From positions 217,688 through 281,687 of the forward strand of contig NZ_LMUD01000014.1 of assembly GCF_009766095.1 (NCBI RefSeq): a DNA stretch of 64,000 nucleotides, read 5' to 3'. Numbering within the stretch: position 1 is the stretch's first letter; each line of letters starts with the position of its first letter. This document shows positions 9,564-17,643 of this stretch, piece after piece. The position numbers were made by a program, and so were the translations under genes. The DNA comes from Granulicella sp. S190 (lineage in GTDB: Bacteria; Acidobacteriota; Terriglobia; Terriglobales; Acidobacteriaceae). The notes below the pieces were generated by a model. It made no database searches. It had not been told where the DNA came from and saw only the letters and a list, made by a program, of their open reading frames with translations.

Positions 9564-10736
9564 CTAGACCATGCTTCCGTTCATCACCAGAGCCACCGCA
9601 CTCCGCAGCCGAGCCGTATTACCTTCAAACGCAGGCCGCAGCCTCGGCACCTTCGAAAGAGCATTCTGCTTCAGCTCCGCCTCGACAATCGGACCAAACA
9701 GATACCACGCAGCCGTAATGTCGCCGACAATCACAATCTCACTCGGAGCCAGCGCACTCGCAATCATCCTCAGCCCGCGCCCAAGATACCCGGACATCCT
9801 CTCCAGCGCCTTCACCGCATGCCGATCGTTGTTCTGCGCCAGCTTCACCAGCGCAGCAAAGTTCACCGGAGACCCAGCGCCACCCAACTCCTCGTAGTAG
9901 CGCAGCCCCGCACGGTTCGAGCTCATCGTCTCCCAGCACCCGCGCCCACCGCAGCCGCACTGTGGCCCGTTCACCTCCATCTGCACATGGCCGAACTCAC
10001 CCGCCATTCCGTTCGCCCCGCGCAGCAGCTGTCCGTTCGCAAAGATCCCCGTCCCAATTCCCTCCGAGACATTGACCACCACCAGGTCATGCAGCCCATC
10101 GCTGTCGCCAAACCACACCTCCGACAGCGCACACGCATTCGCCACGTTGTCCATCTCCACCCGCAAACCCGTAGCCTTCTGGATGCGAGACTTGATGCTC
10201 GCAATCGGCCAGTTCAGGTTCGGCGTAAAGATCGCCTCTTCGCGTAGCGGGTCCGCGCGTCCCGGCAGACTGATGCCGACGCCATCGAAAGACTTGTCGC
10301 TATGCGCCGCAACCAGCTTGCGAATCGCCGCAATAATCGGCTGAATCGCCTTCTTCGGATCGTCAGGCAGCTCCACTACATTCTGCGCCACAATCTTGCC
10401 GCCCAGATCCGTTACCGCCACCGTCGTCTGCGAAGGATGGATATCCAGCGCGATCACCGCACGCTGATGATTCAGCTCCAGAAACGTCGGCCTGCGGCCA
10501 CGCGGCGGCCGGCCAGTCGACCCCTCAAGAATCCACCGCTCTTTAATCAAATCTTCCACAATCAGCGAAACCGTACTGCGTTGCAGGCCTGAGACTCGAG
10601 CAAGATCCGCACGCGACAGCGGCTGGCGCGTACGCACAAGGTTGAACACGAGATTGCGATTGATCTGGCGAGGCGTCTTATTCGATGCGCTCTGCCGGCG
10701 GGTAAACGTGAATCGAGACGATTGAGGAGTAGGCAT
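9564..10736 (-). CDS. ROK-family transcriptional regulator (NagC/XylR type)
   Basis: The 390-residue protein joins an N-terminal winged helix-turn-helix (about 25-80, LSRADLARVSGLQRSTVS) to a ROK sugar-kinase-like domain. The ROK part shows GVGISLPG, the inducer or active-site region DNVANACALSEVW, EGIGTGI and GEFGHVQM. The zinc-site cysteines are in CGCGGRGCWE. Such proteins usually repress sugar uptake or catabolic genes and respond to a sugar or sugar phosphate. There is no adjacent sugar operon, so the target is unknown. It is transcribed alone, leftward, and diverges from the lysozyme gene across 246 bases, where its own operator would be expected. Nothing in that gap could be called with confidence. 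Confidence 0.88.
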   Translation of the reverse strand: MPTPQSSRFTFTRRQSASNKTPRQINRNLVFNLVRTRQPLSRADLARVSGLQRSTVSLIVEDLIKERWILEGSTGRPPRGRRPTFLELNHQRAVIALDIHPSQTTVAVTDLGGKIVAQNVVELPDDPKKAIQPIIAAIRKLVAAHSDKSFDGVGISLPGRADPLREEAIFTPNLNWPIASIKSRIQKATGLRVEMDNVANACALSEVWFGDSDGLHDLVVVNVSEGIGTGIFANGQLLRGANGMAGEFGHVQMEVNGPQCGCGGRGCWETMSSNRAGLRYYEELGGAGSPVNFAALVKLAQNNDRHAVKALERMSGYLGRGLRMIASALAPSEIVIVGDITAAWYLFGPIVEAELKQNALSKVPRLRPAFEGNTARLRSAVALVMNGSMV

Positions 10737-10982
10737 CGTTAGCTTTCGTATCTCATAACATCACTGGTCCGAACCATAGCAAACCAAACATCGCATCCAC
10801 GTTCAAGTACGTCTCGAAGCCGTTGCATTCTAATAGCTTCGCACGCGAGCCTTTATACCACCGCAATTCGGCATTTTGTAGATACTTTGAATTATTGCTG
10901 CTCAAAAAACATCTCTCATCTCGTAATGCAAAATCTTCTCCGGTGAGTTTCGTTATGTAATAACGCATGCTAGCCTTGAGCC

Positions 10983-11624
10983 GTGGCGACATACATAGAG
11001 CAATCGCTTACTAAATTGAAAGAGTTTGAAGGATGCGTACCGTGGATGTACTGCGACACGGTAGGCAAGGTAACCGTTGGCGTAGGCCTTATGCTACCCG
11101 ACGTCAAAACCGCTCAATCTCTCCCCTTCCTCCACGGCACACGCCCCGCAACCCCGCAGGAGATCGCAGCCGAATACGCCCGCATCGACGCCATGCCGCT
11201 CGGTCGAGCCTGCGCCTTCTATCGATCTCCCACCTCCGTCGAGCTGCCGCAACAAGCCATCGACGCGAAGCTCACCTCGATCCTCCTAAGCTTCGAGGCC
11301 GATCTCCGCGCCCACCTCCCCGGCTACGACACCTATCCCGATAACGTAAGGATGGCGCTGCTCGACATGATCTACAACCTCGGCCCCACAGGCCTCTTCA
11401 CCGGCTTCCCGCACCTCATCGCAGCCGTCGAAGCCGGCTCATGGTCTGAAGCAGCCATGTACTGCCTCCGTCGCGGTCCCAGCGAAGCCCGCAACGCCTG
11501 GACGCGCCAGCAGTTTCTCTCCGCTGTCGTCGTCACCATTCAGGCGGAAACAGACTCCTGGCTGAAGCGAATCCGCGATCTCGTACGTCATACAGGTGCA
11601 GTCCTGTTCGGCCCCCGGCTCTAA
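10983..11624 (+). CDS. GH24 phage-type lysozyme (endolysin-like)
   Basis: The 213-residue muramidase starts at GTG. The catalytic spacing of T4 lysozyme, E-x8-D-x5-T, is met exactly by E16, D25 and T31 within FEGCVPWMYCDTVGKVTVGVG-like sequence. DMIYNLGPTGLFTGFPHLIAAVEAG-type sequence forms the rest of the helical core. There is no signal peptide or membrane segment, so it would need a holin, a SAR-like or another release route to reach peptidoglycan. No other phage gene is nearby. It may be a domesticated endolysin or part of a killing or spore-like wall-remodelling activity; the sequence does not decide. Confidence 0.85.
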   Translation: MATYIEQSLTKLKEFEGCVPWMYCDTVGKVTVGVGLMLPDVKTAQSLPFLHGTRPATPQEIAAEYARIDAMPLGRACAFYRSPTSVELPQQAIDAKLTSILLSFEADLRAHLPGYDTYPDNVRMALLDMIYNLGPTGLFTGFPHLIAAVEAGSWSEAAMYCLRRGPSEARNAWTRQQFLSAVVVTIQAETDSWLKRIRDLVRHTGAVLFGPRL

Positions 11625-11686
11625 GCCCGGCCTCGGGCTTCGATATAGTGGAACTCTTGACTGATTTAGTCTGCGGAGGGCTTTGA

Positions 11687-13297
11687 GTGCAGGGAAAACG
11701 TAGAATCGCCGCGATGGCCATCTGTGCTATTGCGTTCATCGCGACAGCCGCAGAAGCGCAGGACCTCGCAAGCTTCGAAAAACGCACCACCGTCAAAGTC
11801 CTTCCCAATGGCCTCACCCTCATCGTCTGCGAGCGGCCCGAAGCCCCTGTCTTCAGCTTCTACACCCTCGTCGATGCAGGCTCAGCCGACGATCCCGATG
11901 GCGCCGGCGGCCTCGCCCACATGTTCGAGCACATGGCCTTCAAGGGCACCACCGAGATCGGCACCACCGACTACCCCGCAGAAAAAATCGCCCTCGCCAA
12001 AGTCGAAGCAACCTACGCAGCCTACGACGGCGAGTACCGCAAGCGCGTCGGTCAAAGCCCCGAAAAACTGGCGCAGCTCCATAAAGCCTTCGAGGACGCA
12101 CAAGCCGAAGCGCAAAAATACGTCATTCCCAACCAGTTCTCTGAGATCGCCGAAGAGAACGGAGCCGTCGGCATCAACGCCAACACCACCGAAGACTCCA
12201 CCCAATATTTTTGGAGCATGCCCTCCAACCGCCTCGAGCTCTGGGCCTACCTCGAAAGCCAGCGCATTGCCCATCCCGTCGAGCGCGAGTTCTACAAAGA
12301 GCGCAACGTCGTGCAGGAAGAGCGCCGCATGCGCGTCGACTCCTCTCCCACCGGCCGCATGGTCGAGCAGTTCCTCGCCACCGCCTACGTCGCCCATCCC
12401 TATCACCGCCCCGGTGTAGGCTGGGAGAGCGAGATCAGCCAGGTCTCCGCCACCGAAGCCACCGCCTTCCACGAGAAGTACTACGTCCCCGCCAATATCG
12501 TCATCGCCGTCGTAGGCGACCTCAAAGCCTCCGAGACTATGCCCGTCCTCGAGCGCTACTTCGCGCCCATCCCCGCCGCCCCGCGCCCCGAGCCCATGAC
12601 CACCGTCGAGCCGCCGCAGGTCGCCGAAAAATCCGTCACCATTCGCGAAGCCACCCAGCCCTTCTATATCGAGGGTTACCACCGCCCCGACTACCTCGAC
12701 CCGGACGACTCCGCCTACGACGCCATCTCCGATATCTTCTCGAACGGACGCACCGCCCGCCTCTACCGCTCCCTCGTTCGCGACCAGTCCATCGCAGCCG
12801 AGGCGCAGGGCTTCAGCGGCTTCCCCGGCGACAAGTACCCCGGCCTCTTCGCCGTCTACGCCGTCCCCATCCCCGGCCACTCCCCCGACGAGATGCGATC
12901 CGCCATTCACAAAGAACTAGACCGCCTCAAAAACGAAGACGTCACCGACGCCGAGCTCGAACGCTTCAAGACCCGCTCCCGCGCCGACCTCCTCCGCGGT
13001 CTGGCTGACAACGAAGGTCTCGCCCACGAGCTAGCCGAGTACCAAACCCGCTTCGGCGACTGGCGCGAGCTCTTCAATCAGCTCCACAAGATCGACGCCG
13101 TCAGCAAAGCCGACATCCGCCGCGTCGCCAACAAGATCTTCATCGACAGCAATCGAACCAGCGCACGAATCGAGTTCGTCCCCCCGCAACGCAAAGCCCC
13201 GCAAGCCTCTGAAGGCGCAGGAACAGGAACCCCAGGAACAGCCATGCTCACCGCACCCCCCGCGCAGACCACAGATAACGCCGGAGGTACGAAATGA
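11687..13297 (+). CDS. Secreted M16 zinc peptidase, catalytic subunit
   Basis: The 536-residue protein has a signal peptide (residues 1-25, cut after AEAQ) and a pitrilysin/processing-peptidase fold. The inverted zinc motif HxxEH is H78-M-F-E81-H82. ERRMRVDSSPTGRM and the C-terminal M16 domain (about 240-420) follow. The GTG at 11687 is preceded by CGGAGGG at a good distance; ATG at 11714 is an alternative that shortens the n-region. The next gene overlaps it by four bases (ATGA) and encodes an M16 protein without the zinc motif. The two probably form a catalytic/non-catalytic pair in the periplasm, as known for two-subunit M16 peptidases. The substrate is unknown. Confidence 0.92.
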   Translation: MQGKRRIAAMAICAIAFIATAAEAQDLASFEKRTTVKVLPNGLTLIVCERPEAPVFSFYTLVDAGSADDPDGAGGLAHMFEHMAFKGTTEIGTTDYPAEKIALAKVEATYAAYDGEYRKRVGQSPEKLAQLHKAFEDAQAEAQKYVIPNQFSEIAEENGAVGINANTTEDSTQYFWSMPSNRLELWAYLESQRIAHPVEREFYKERNVVQEERRMRVDSSPTGRMVEQFLATAYVAHPYHRPGVGWESEISQVSATEATAFHEKYYVPANIVIAVVGDLKASETMPVLERYFAPIPAAPRPEPMTTVEPPQVAEKSVTIREATQPFYIEGYHRPDYLDPDDSAYDAISDIFSNGRTARLYRSLVRDQSIAAEAQGFSGFPGDKYPGLFAVYAVPIPGHSPDEMRSAIHKELDRLKNEDVTDAELERFKTRSRADLLRGLADNEGLAHELAEYQTRFGDWRELFNQLHKIDAVSKADIRRVANKIFIDSNRTSARIEFVPPQRKAPQASEGAGTGTPGTAMLTAPPAQTTDNAGGTK

Positions 13298-15231
13298 ACC
13301 ACCTCTCAGAAGCTGCAAACAAACTTCGCGCCTCTTTGAACCACATTTTTTCGCCCCACCAAGAAATCGTCATTTCGACCGAAGCCGCGCAGCCTCATCG
13401 CATGCCATCGAAATCTTCTTCGTCGCCCCACCAAGAATTCGTCCTCTCGACCGAAGCCGCTCAGCCTCATCACACATCAGTGAAACTTCTGTCATCGCTT
13501 CAACAGAAATTCGTCATCTCGACCGAAGTCGCACAGCCGCATCACACGCCATTGAAATTTCTTTCGTCGCCCGACCAAGAAGTCGTCATCTCGATCGACG
13601 CACAGCCGCATCACACGCCATCGAAATTTCTTTCATCGCCCCACCAAGAAATCGTCATCTCGACCGAAGTGGCGCAGCCTCATCGCGCGACGCAGTGGAG
13701 AGACCCCCGCATTTCGTCTTTGCCTCTGCCTGTTCTAAATCTGCGTCATCCGCGAAGATCCGTGGTCAGCTGTCAGCCCTCACTCTCGAAGCTAGCCACA
13801 CTCATCTTTTCATTCGCGTTAGCCAGCCTCAGCGCACACGCACAAACCCAGCCCTGGAAACAAATCCCCATCCCTCCCCTCCCGGCCTTCAAACCCGTAC
13901 AGCCCCACCGCGTCGAGCTTCCTAACGGCGTAGTCCTTTTCCTGCAAGAGGACCACGAGCTCCCCTTCATCAACGGCACCATTCTAATCCGCGGCGGCAG
14001 CCGCGACGAGCCCAACGCCAAGCTCGGCCTCACCTCTCTCTACGGCGAAACCTGGCGCACCAGCGGCACCGCCACCATCGACGGCGACAAGCTCGACGAC
14101 GTCCTCGAAGCCAAAGCCGCCTCCATCGAAACCAGCGGCGGCAGCGCCTCCACCTCGATGGCATGGAACAGCCTCAAAAGCGACTTCGACACCGTCTTCG
14201 CCTCCGCCATCGACCTCCTCCTTCACCCCACCTTCAAAGCCGATAAGCTTCAGCTCGCCAAGCAGCAGCTCGAAACCGGCATCGCCCGCCGCAACGACGA
14301 CGCTGGCGGCATCGCCAACCGCGAAGCCATCCACATCGCCTATGGCCCGCACAACCCCTTCTCTCGCGAGCTCGAATACGCCACCGTCGACGCCGTCACC
14401 GTCGACGACCTCAACGCCTGGCACACCCGCACCATCGTCGGCAGCAACCTCATCGTCGCCCTCTCCGGCGACTTCGACTCCGCTGCCATGGAAGCCAAAC
14501 TCCGCGCAGCCTTCGCGCCCATCCCTCGCGGCCAGCGCTTCCCGCCCTTCAAAGCCACCTTCACCGACCCCAAACCCACCGTCAACTTCGTCTCCAAAGA
14601 TGACGTCAACCAGTCCAACGTCCTCATCGTCGGCCTCGGCACCGAGCGTAGCAACCCCGACTACTACGCCCTCTCCGTCATGAACCAGGTCTTCTCCGGC
14701 GGCTTCGGCTCGCGCGTCGTGCAGGATGTCCGTACCAAACTCGGCCTCGCCTACACCGTCGAAGGCAACTACGGCGCCTCCTACGATCACCCCGGCATCT
14801 TCGTCGTCGAAGCCGCAACCAAAAGCGCGACAACCGTAGCCGCAACCAAAGCTCTGCTCGCCGAAATCGACCGCCTCAAAACGGAACCACCCACTCCAGC
14901 CGAGCTCAGCAAAGCCAAAGACCAGGTCCTCAACTCCTTCGTCTTCCACTACGACTCGCCCGACAAAACCCTTAGCGAGCAGGTCACCCTCGCCTTCTAC
15001 GGCTATCCAGCCGACACCCTCGAAAAATATAAGACCGGCATCGAACAGGTCACCTCCGCCGACGTCTCCCGCGTAGCCAACAAGTACATCGACACCAACA
15101 AGCTCGCCATCGTCGTAGTCGGCAACGAATCCCAGATCACCCCAGCACTCTCGACCCTGGGATTAGGCACCGTAAAAAACCTGGACATCACCATCCCACC
15201 CCCACCCGGCGGCAAACAACCAGCAGAGTAG
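13294..15231 (+). CDS. M16 peptidase, non-catalytic partner, with repeat-expanded N-terminus
   Basis: The open frame of 645 codons begins at an ATG that overlaps the upstream stop (ATGA). The M16 domains start near residue 200 (RVELPNGVVLFLQEDHELP). At the position of HxxEH it has SLYGETWRTSG, so zinc ligands are absent. FGSRVVQDVRTKLGLAYTVEG shows the conserved second M16 domain. A typical signal peptide (KLATLIFSFALASLSAHAQ) sits at residues 164-182, behind about 155 residues read mostly from five tandem 72-base repeats. Real translation may therefore start at the in-frame GTG at 13762, which would place the signal peptide normally. The recorded start follows the translational coupling; I rate the GTG about equally likely. 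Confidence 0.88.
   Translation: MNHLSEAANKLRASLNHIFSPHQEIVISTEAAQPHRMPSKSSSSPHQEFVLSTEAAQPHHTSVKLLSSLQQKFVISTEVAQPHHTPLKFLSSPDQEVVISIDAQPHHTPSKFLSSPHQEIVISTEVAQPHRATQWRDPRISSLPLPVLNLRHPRRSVVSCQPSLSKLATLIFSFALASLSAHAQTQPWKQIPIPPLPAFKPVQPHRVELPNGVVLFLQEDHELPFINGTILIRGGSRDEPNAKLGLTSLYGETWRTSGTATIDGDKLDDVLEAKAASIETSGGSASTSMAWNSLKSDFDTVFASAIDLLLHPTFKADKLQLAKQQLETGIARRNDDAGGIANREAIHIAYGPHNPFSRELEYATVDAVTVDDLNAWHTRTIVGSNLIVALSGDFDSAAMEAKLRAAFAPIPRGQRFPPFKATFTDPKPTVNFVSKDDVNQSNVLIVGLGTERSNPDYYALSVMNQVFSGGFGSRVVQDVRTKLGLAYTVEGNYGASYDHPGIFVVEAATKSATTVAATKALLAEIDRLKTEPPTPAELSKAKDQVLNSFVFHYDSPDKTLSEQVTLAFYGYPADTLEKYKTGIEQVTSADVSRVANKYIDTNKLAIVVVGNESQITPALSTLGLGTVKNLDITIPPPPGGKQPAE
13351..13712 (+). repeat. 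Five tandem 72-base repeats inside the M16 gene, ending in a piece of a dispersed repeat
   Basis: The core GTCATCTCGACC recurs at 13369, 13441, 13513, 13585 and 13654, giving periods of 72, 72, 72 and 69. All spacings are multiples of three and no stop codon arises in the gene's frame, so each unit reads as a 24-residue repeat. The last unit runs into CGCAGTGGAGAGACCCCCG, which is also the end of the intergenic repeats at 19153 and 23202. The array is thus built from the same family that is intergenic elsewhere. Confidence 0.9.
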
Positions 15232-15304
15232 TTCAAACGCACCATAAGCCTCCGCCATCCGCTGCGCTATCCTTGATAACGCAATCGTTCTGCGGAGGTT
15301 TGTC

Positions 15305-17425
15305 ATTAGAAATTCGTCTGCGCTCCTGATCCTCGCTGCCTCTTCGCTCCTCACCGTTCTCCCCGCCTCAGCCCAGCAGCGGCCCCCGGCAACCCCGCTC
15401 ATCACGCACGATCCCTACTTCAGCGTCTGGTCCACCACCGACAACCTCACCGACTCCGACACCACCCACTGGACCGGCACTCCGCAACCCATCACCGGCA
15501 TCGTCCGCATCGACGGCAAGCCCTTCCGCTTCCTCGGCCACAACCCCGACACCATCCCGGCGATGCAGCAGACGGCCCACTCCGTCACGCCGACCCACAC
15601 CATCTACGAGTTCCGCCAAAATGGCATCACTCTCCACTTCGTCTTCTTCACCCCCGCCATCCTCAGCGACCTCGACGTCCTCTCGCGCCCGGTAACCTAC
15701 CTCACCTGGACCGCCGAATCAGCAGACGCCGCCCCGCATCAAGTCTCTGTCCTCCTCGACGTAGACCCAGTCATCGCCGTCAACGACCGCAGCCAGCAGA
15801 TCAACTCCTTCCGCAATCAAACCGCAACCCTCAACGTCCTCTCCACCGGTTCGCAGGATCAAAAGCTCCTCAACCGCTCCGGCGACGATCTCCGCATCGA
15901 CTGGGGCTACTTCCATCTAGCCGTCCCGAAGGACCCACACTACGCGACGTTCCTCGCGCCTCACGCAGCCAAAGCCTTTGCCGCGACCGGCCAGCTCCCC
16001 ACCACCGACACCATGGACATGCCCGAGCGCGCCGACCACTCCGCCTCCGCGCTCTCCACCATCATCGACTTCGGCACCATCAACCCCCACGCCGTTACCC
16101 GCACCGAGCCAGTCACCCGCCACATCCTCCTCTCCTACACCGACGACTACGCAATCCAGTACCTCCAGCGAAACCTCCGACCCTACTGGCAGCGCAACAA
16201 CATGCCCGTAGACCAGATGCTCGATCAAGCCGAACAGCAATACGCCACACTCGAAGCACGCGGCGAAGCACTCGACAAAGAGCTCACCGCCGACCTCATC
16301 AAGGTCGGAGGCGAACACTACGCCTACATCGCCATCCTCTCCTACCGTCAGGCCATCGCCGCGCACAAGCTCGTAGCCGACGCCAACGGCGACCCCATGC
16401 TCTTCGCCAAGGAGAACTTCTCCAACGGCTGCATCGCCACCGTCGACGTCCTCTATCCCTCCGCACCCATCTTCCTCTTCTTCAACCCAAAGCTCCTCGA
16501 AGCCCAGCTCCTCCCCGTCCTCGAATACTCCTCTCTCGCACGCTGGAAGTTCCCCTTCTCCCCCCACGATCTCGGCCAATATCCCCTCGCCAACGGACAG
16601 GTCTACGGCGGCGGCGAAAAGACTGAAGAAGACCAGATGCCCGTCGAAGAGAGCGGCAACATGATCATCCTCGTCGACGCCGTCGCCCGTGCCGAAGGCA
16701 CGCCACAACTAGCCCAACGCTACTGGCCAACGCTCACCAAGTGGGCCGAGTATCTCAACCTCCACGGCCTCGATCCCGAGTTCCAACTCACCACCGACGA
16801 CTTCGCCGGACACGTCGCCCACAACGCCAACCTCTCCATCAAGGCCATCGACGCCCTCGCCGCATACGCCGACCTCGCGCATCTCCTCAAACAGGAGACC
16901 GTCGCAAAGCAGTATCAGGCCTCCGCAAAAGAGAAAGCCGCAAAGTGGATCACCATGGCGAAGGAAGGCGACCACTACAAGATCGCCTTCAACAGCCCCA
17001 ACACCTGGAGCCAGAAGTACAACCTCGTCTGGGACAAGATCCTCGACTACAACCTCTTCCCCAACAGCGTCCGCGACAGCGAAGTCGCCTTCTACCTCAC
17101 CAGGCTCAACCTCTACGGCCTCCCCCTCGACAGCCGCGCCGACTACACCAAGCTCGACTGGTCCATCTGGACCGCCACCCTCGCCTCGAACCCCGTCCAG
17201 TTCAACGCCATCGTCGACCCCATCTACCGCTGGACCAACGAGACCCCAACCCGCGTCCCCCTCACCGACTGGTACGACACCAAAACCGGCAAACAAGTAG
17301 GCTTCCAGGCCCGCAGCGTAGTAGGCGGCGTCTTCATCAAAGCCCTCTCCGACAAACAGCTCACCGCAAAATGGCGCGCCAAATCCACCGCACCCGAAAT
17401 AATCCAACTACCTGTAGTACGCTAA
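15305..17425 (+). CDS. Secreted glutaminase A-like protein (DUF4965/DUF5127 family), probable ATT start
   Basis: The product of about 706 residues has the features of the GtaA-like family: N-terminal TPLITHDPYFSVWSTTDNL, a middle beta domain, and an (alpha/alpha) barrel-like C-terminal half with WDKILDYNLFP and LPLDSRADYTKLDWSIWTA. The frame stays open upstream of the first ATG (15563), and that extra sequence encodes a signal peptide (RNSSALLILAASSLLTVLPASA-like, cut before QQ) and the conserved N-terminus. No ATG, GTG or TTG opens it. A strong Shine-Dalgarno GCGGAGG ends six bases before ATT at 15305, so ATT is the likely start; CTG at 15326 is the alternative. It would act outside the cytoplasm on amides or peptides; the true substrate is uncertain. 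Confidence 0.82.
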   Translation: MRNSSALLILAASSLLTVLPASAQQRPPATPLITHDPYFSVWSTTDNLTDSDTTHWTGTPQPITGIVRIDGKPFRFLGHNPDTIPAMQQTAHSVTPTHTIYEFRQNGITLHFVFFTPAILSDLDVLSRPVTYLTWTAESADAAPHQVSVLLDVDPVIAVNDRSQQINSFRNQTATLNVLSTGSQDQKLLNRSGDDLRIDWGYFHLAVPKDPHYATFLAPHAAKAFAATGQLPTTDTMDMPERADHSASALSTIIDFGTINPHAVTRTEPVTRHILLSYTDDYAIQYLQRNLRPYWQRNNMPVDQMLDQAEQQYATLEARGEALDKELTADLIKVGGEHYAYIAILSYRQAIAAHKLVADANGDPMLFAKENFSNGCIATVDVLYPSAPIFLFFNPKLLEAQLLPVLEYSSLARWKFPFSPHDLGQYPLANGQVYGGGEKTEEDQMPVEESGNMIILVDAVARAEGTPQLAQRYWPTLTKWAEYLNLHGLDPEFQLTTDDFAGHVAHNANLSIKAIDALAAYADLAHLLKQETVAKQYQASAKEKAAKWITMAKEGDHYKIAFNSPNTWSQKYNLVWDKILDYNLFPNSVRDSEVAFYLTRLNLYGLPLDSRADYTKLDWSIWTATLASNPVQFNAIVDPIYRWTNETPTRVPLTDWYDTKTGKQVGFQARSVVGGVFIKALSDKQLTAKWRAKSTAPEIIQLPVVR

Positions 17426-17433
17426 GCCCGATT

Positions 17434-17545
17434 TTGTTGTTGTGGCCCTTCTGTTGTTGCCTGTCCTTTGTTGTTGCCTGTCCTTTTGTCGTTGCCTGTC
17501 CTTTTGTTGTTGCCTGTCTTTTGTCGTTGCCTGTCCTTTTGTTGT
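17434..17545. repeat. About six tandem copies of a 17-18-base unit
   Basis: Imperfect copies of a unit close to TTGTTGCCTGTCCTTTTG follow one another directly between the glutaminase-like gene and glmU. Copies differ by TTG/TCG and by the length of the T run. Immediately after the array, 17544-17570 matches 23301-23332 (GTCAT-CCG...ATCTGCGGTTGCA), so the array is one module of the composite dispersed repeat. It is a likely length-variable locus. Confidence 0.8.
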
Positions 17546-17643
17546 CATCCCGTAGGGATCTGCGGTTGCATTTCTCTCGATGCACGAATGACCATCACCG
17601 CAAACCACCCTCATCCACAACCGCTATGAGACGATAGAACCCT

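Noticed and set aside
10753..10992. A 79-codon leftward frame between the ROK and lysozyme genes
   Set aside because: No ribosome site, no homology that I recognise, and it overlaps the lysozyme start and the expected divergent promoter region.
11882..12910. Long Gly/Val/Asp-rich leftward frames opposite the M16, glutaminase-like and glmU genes (11882, 13984, 15917, 17611, 18331, 19400)
   Set aside because: They are reverse-complement readings of C-ending codons, not genes.
13351..13712. CRISPR array
   Set aside because: The 72-base units repeat across their full length with no unique spacers and lie in a coding frame, so this is a tandem repeat.
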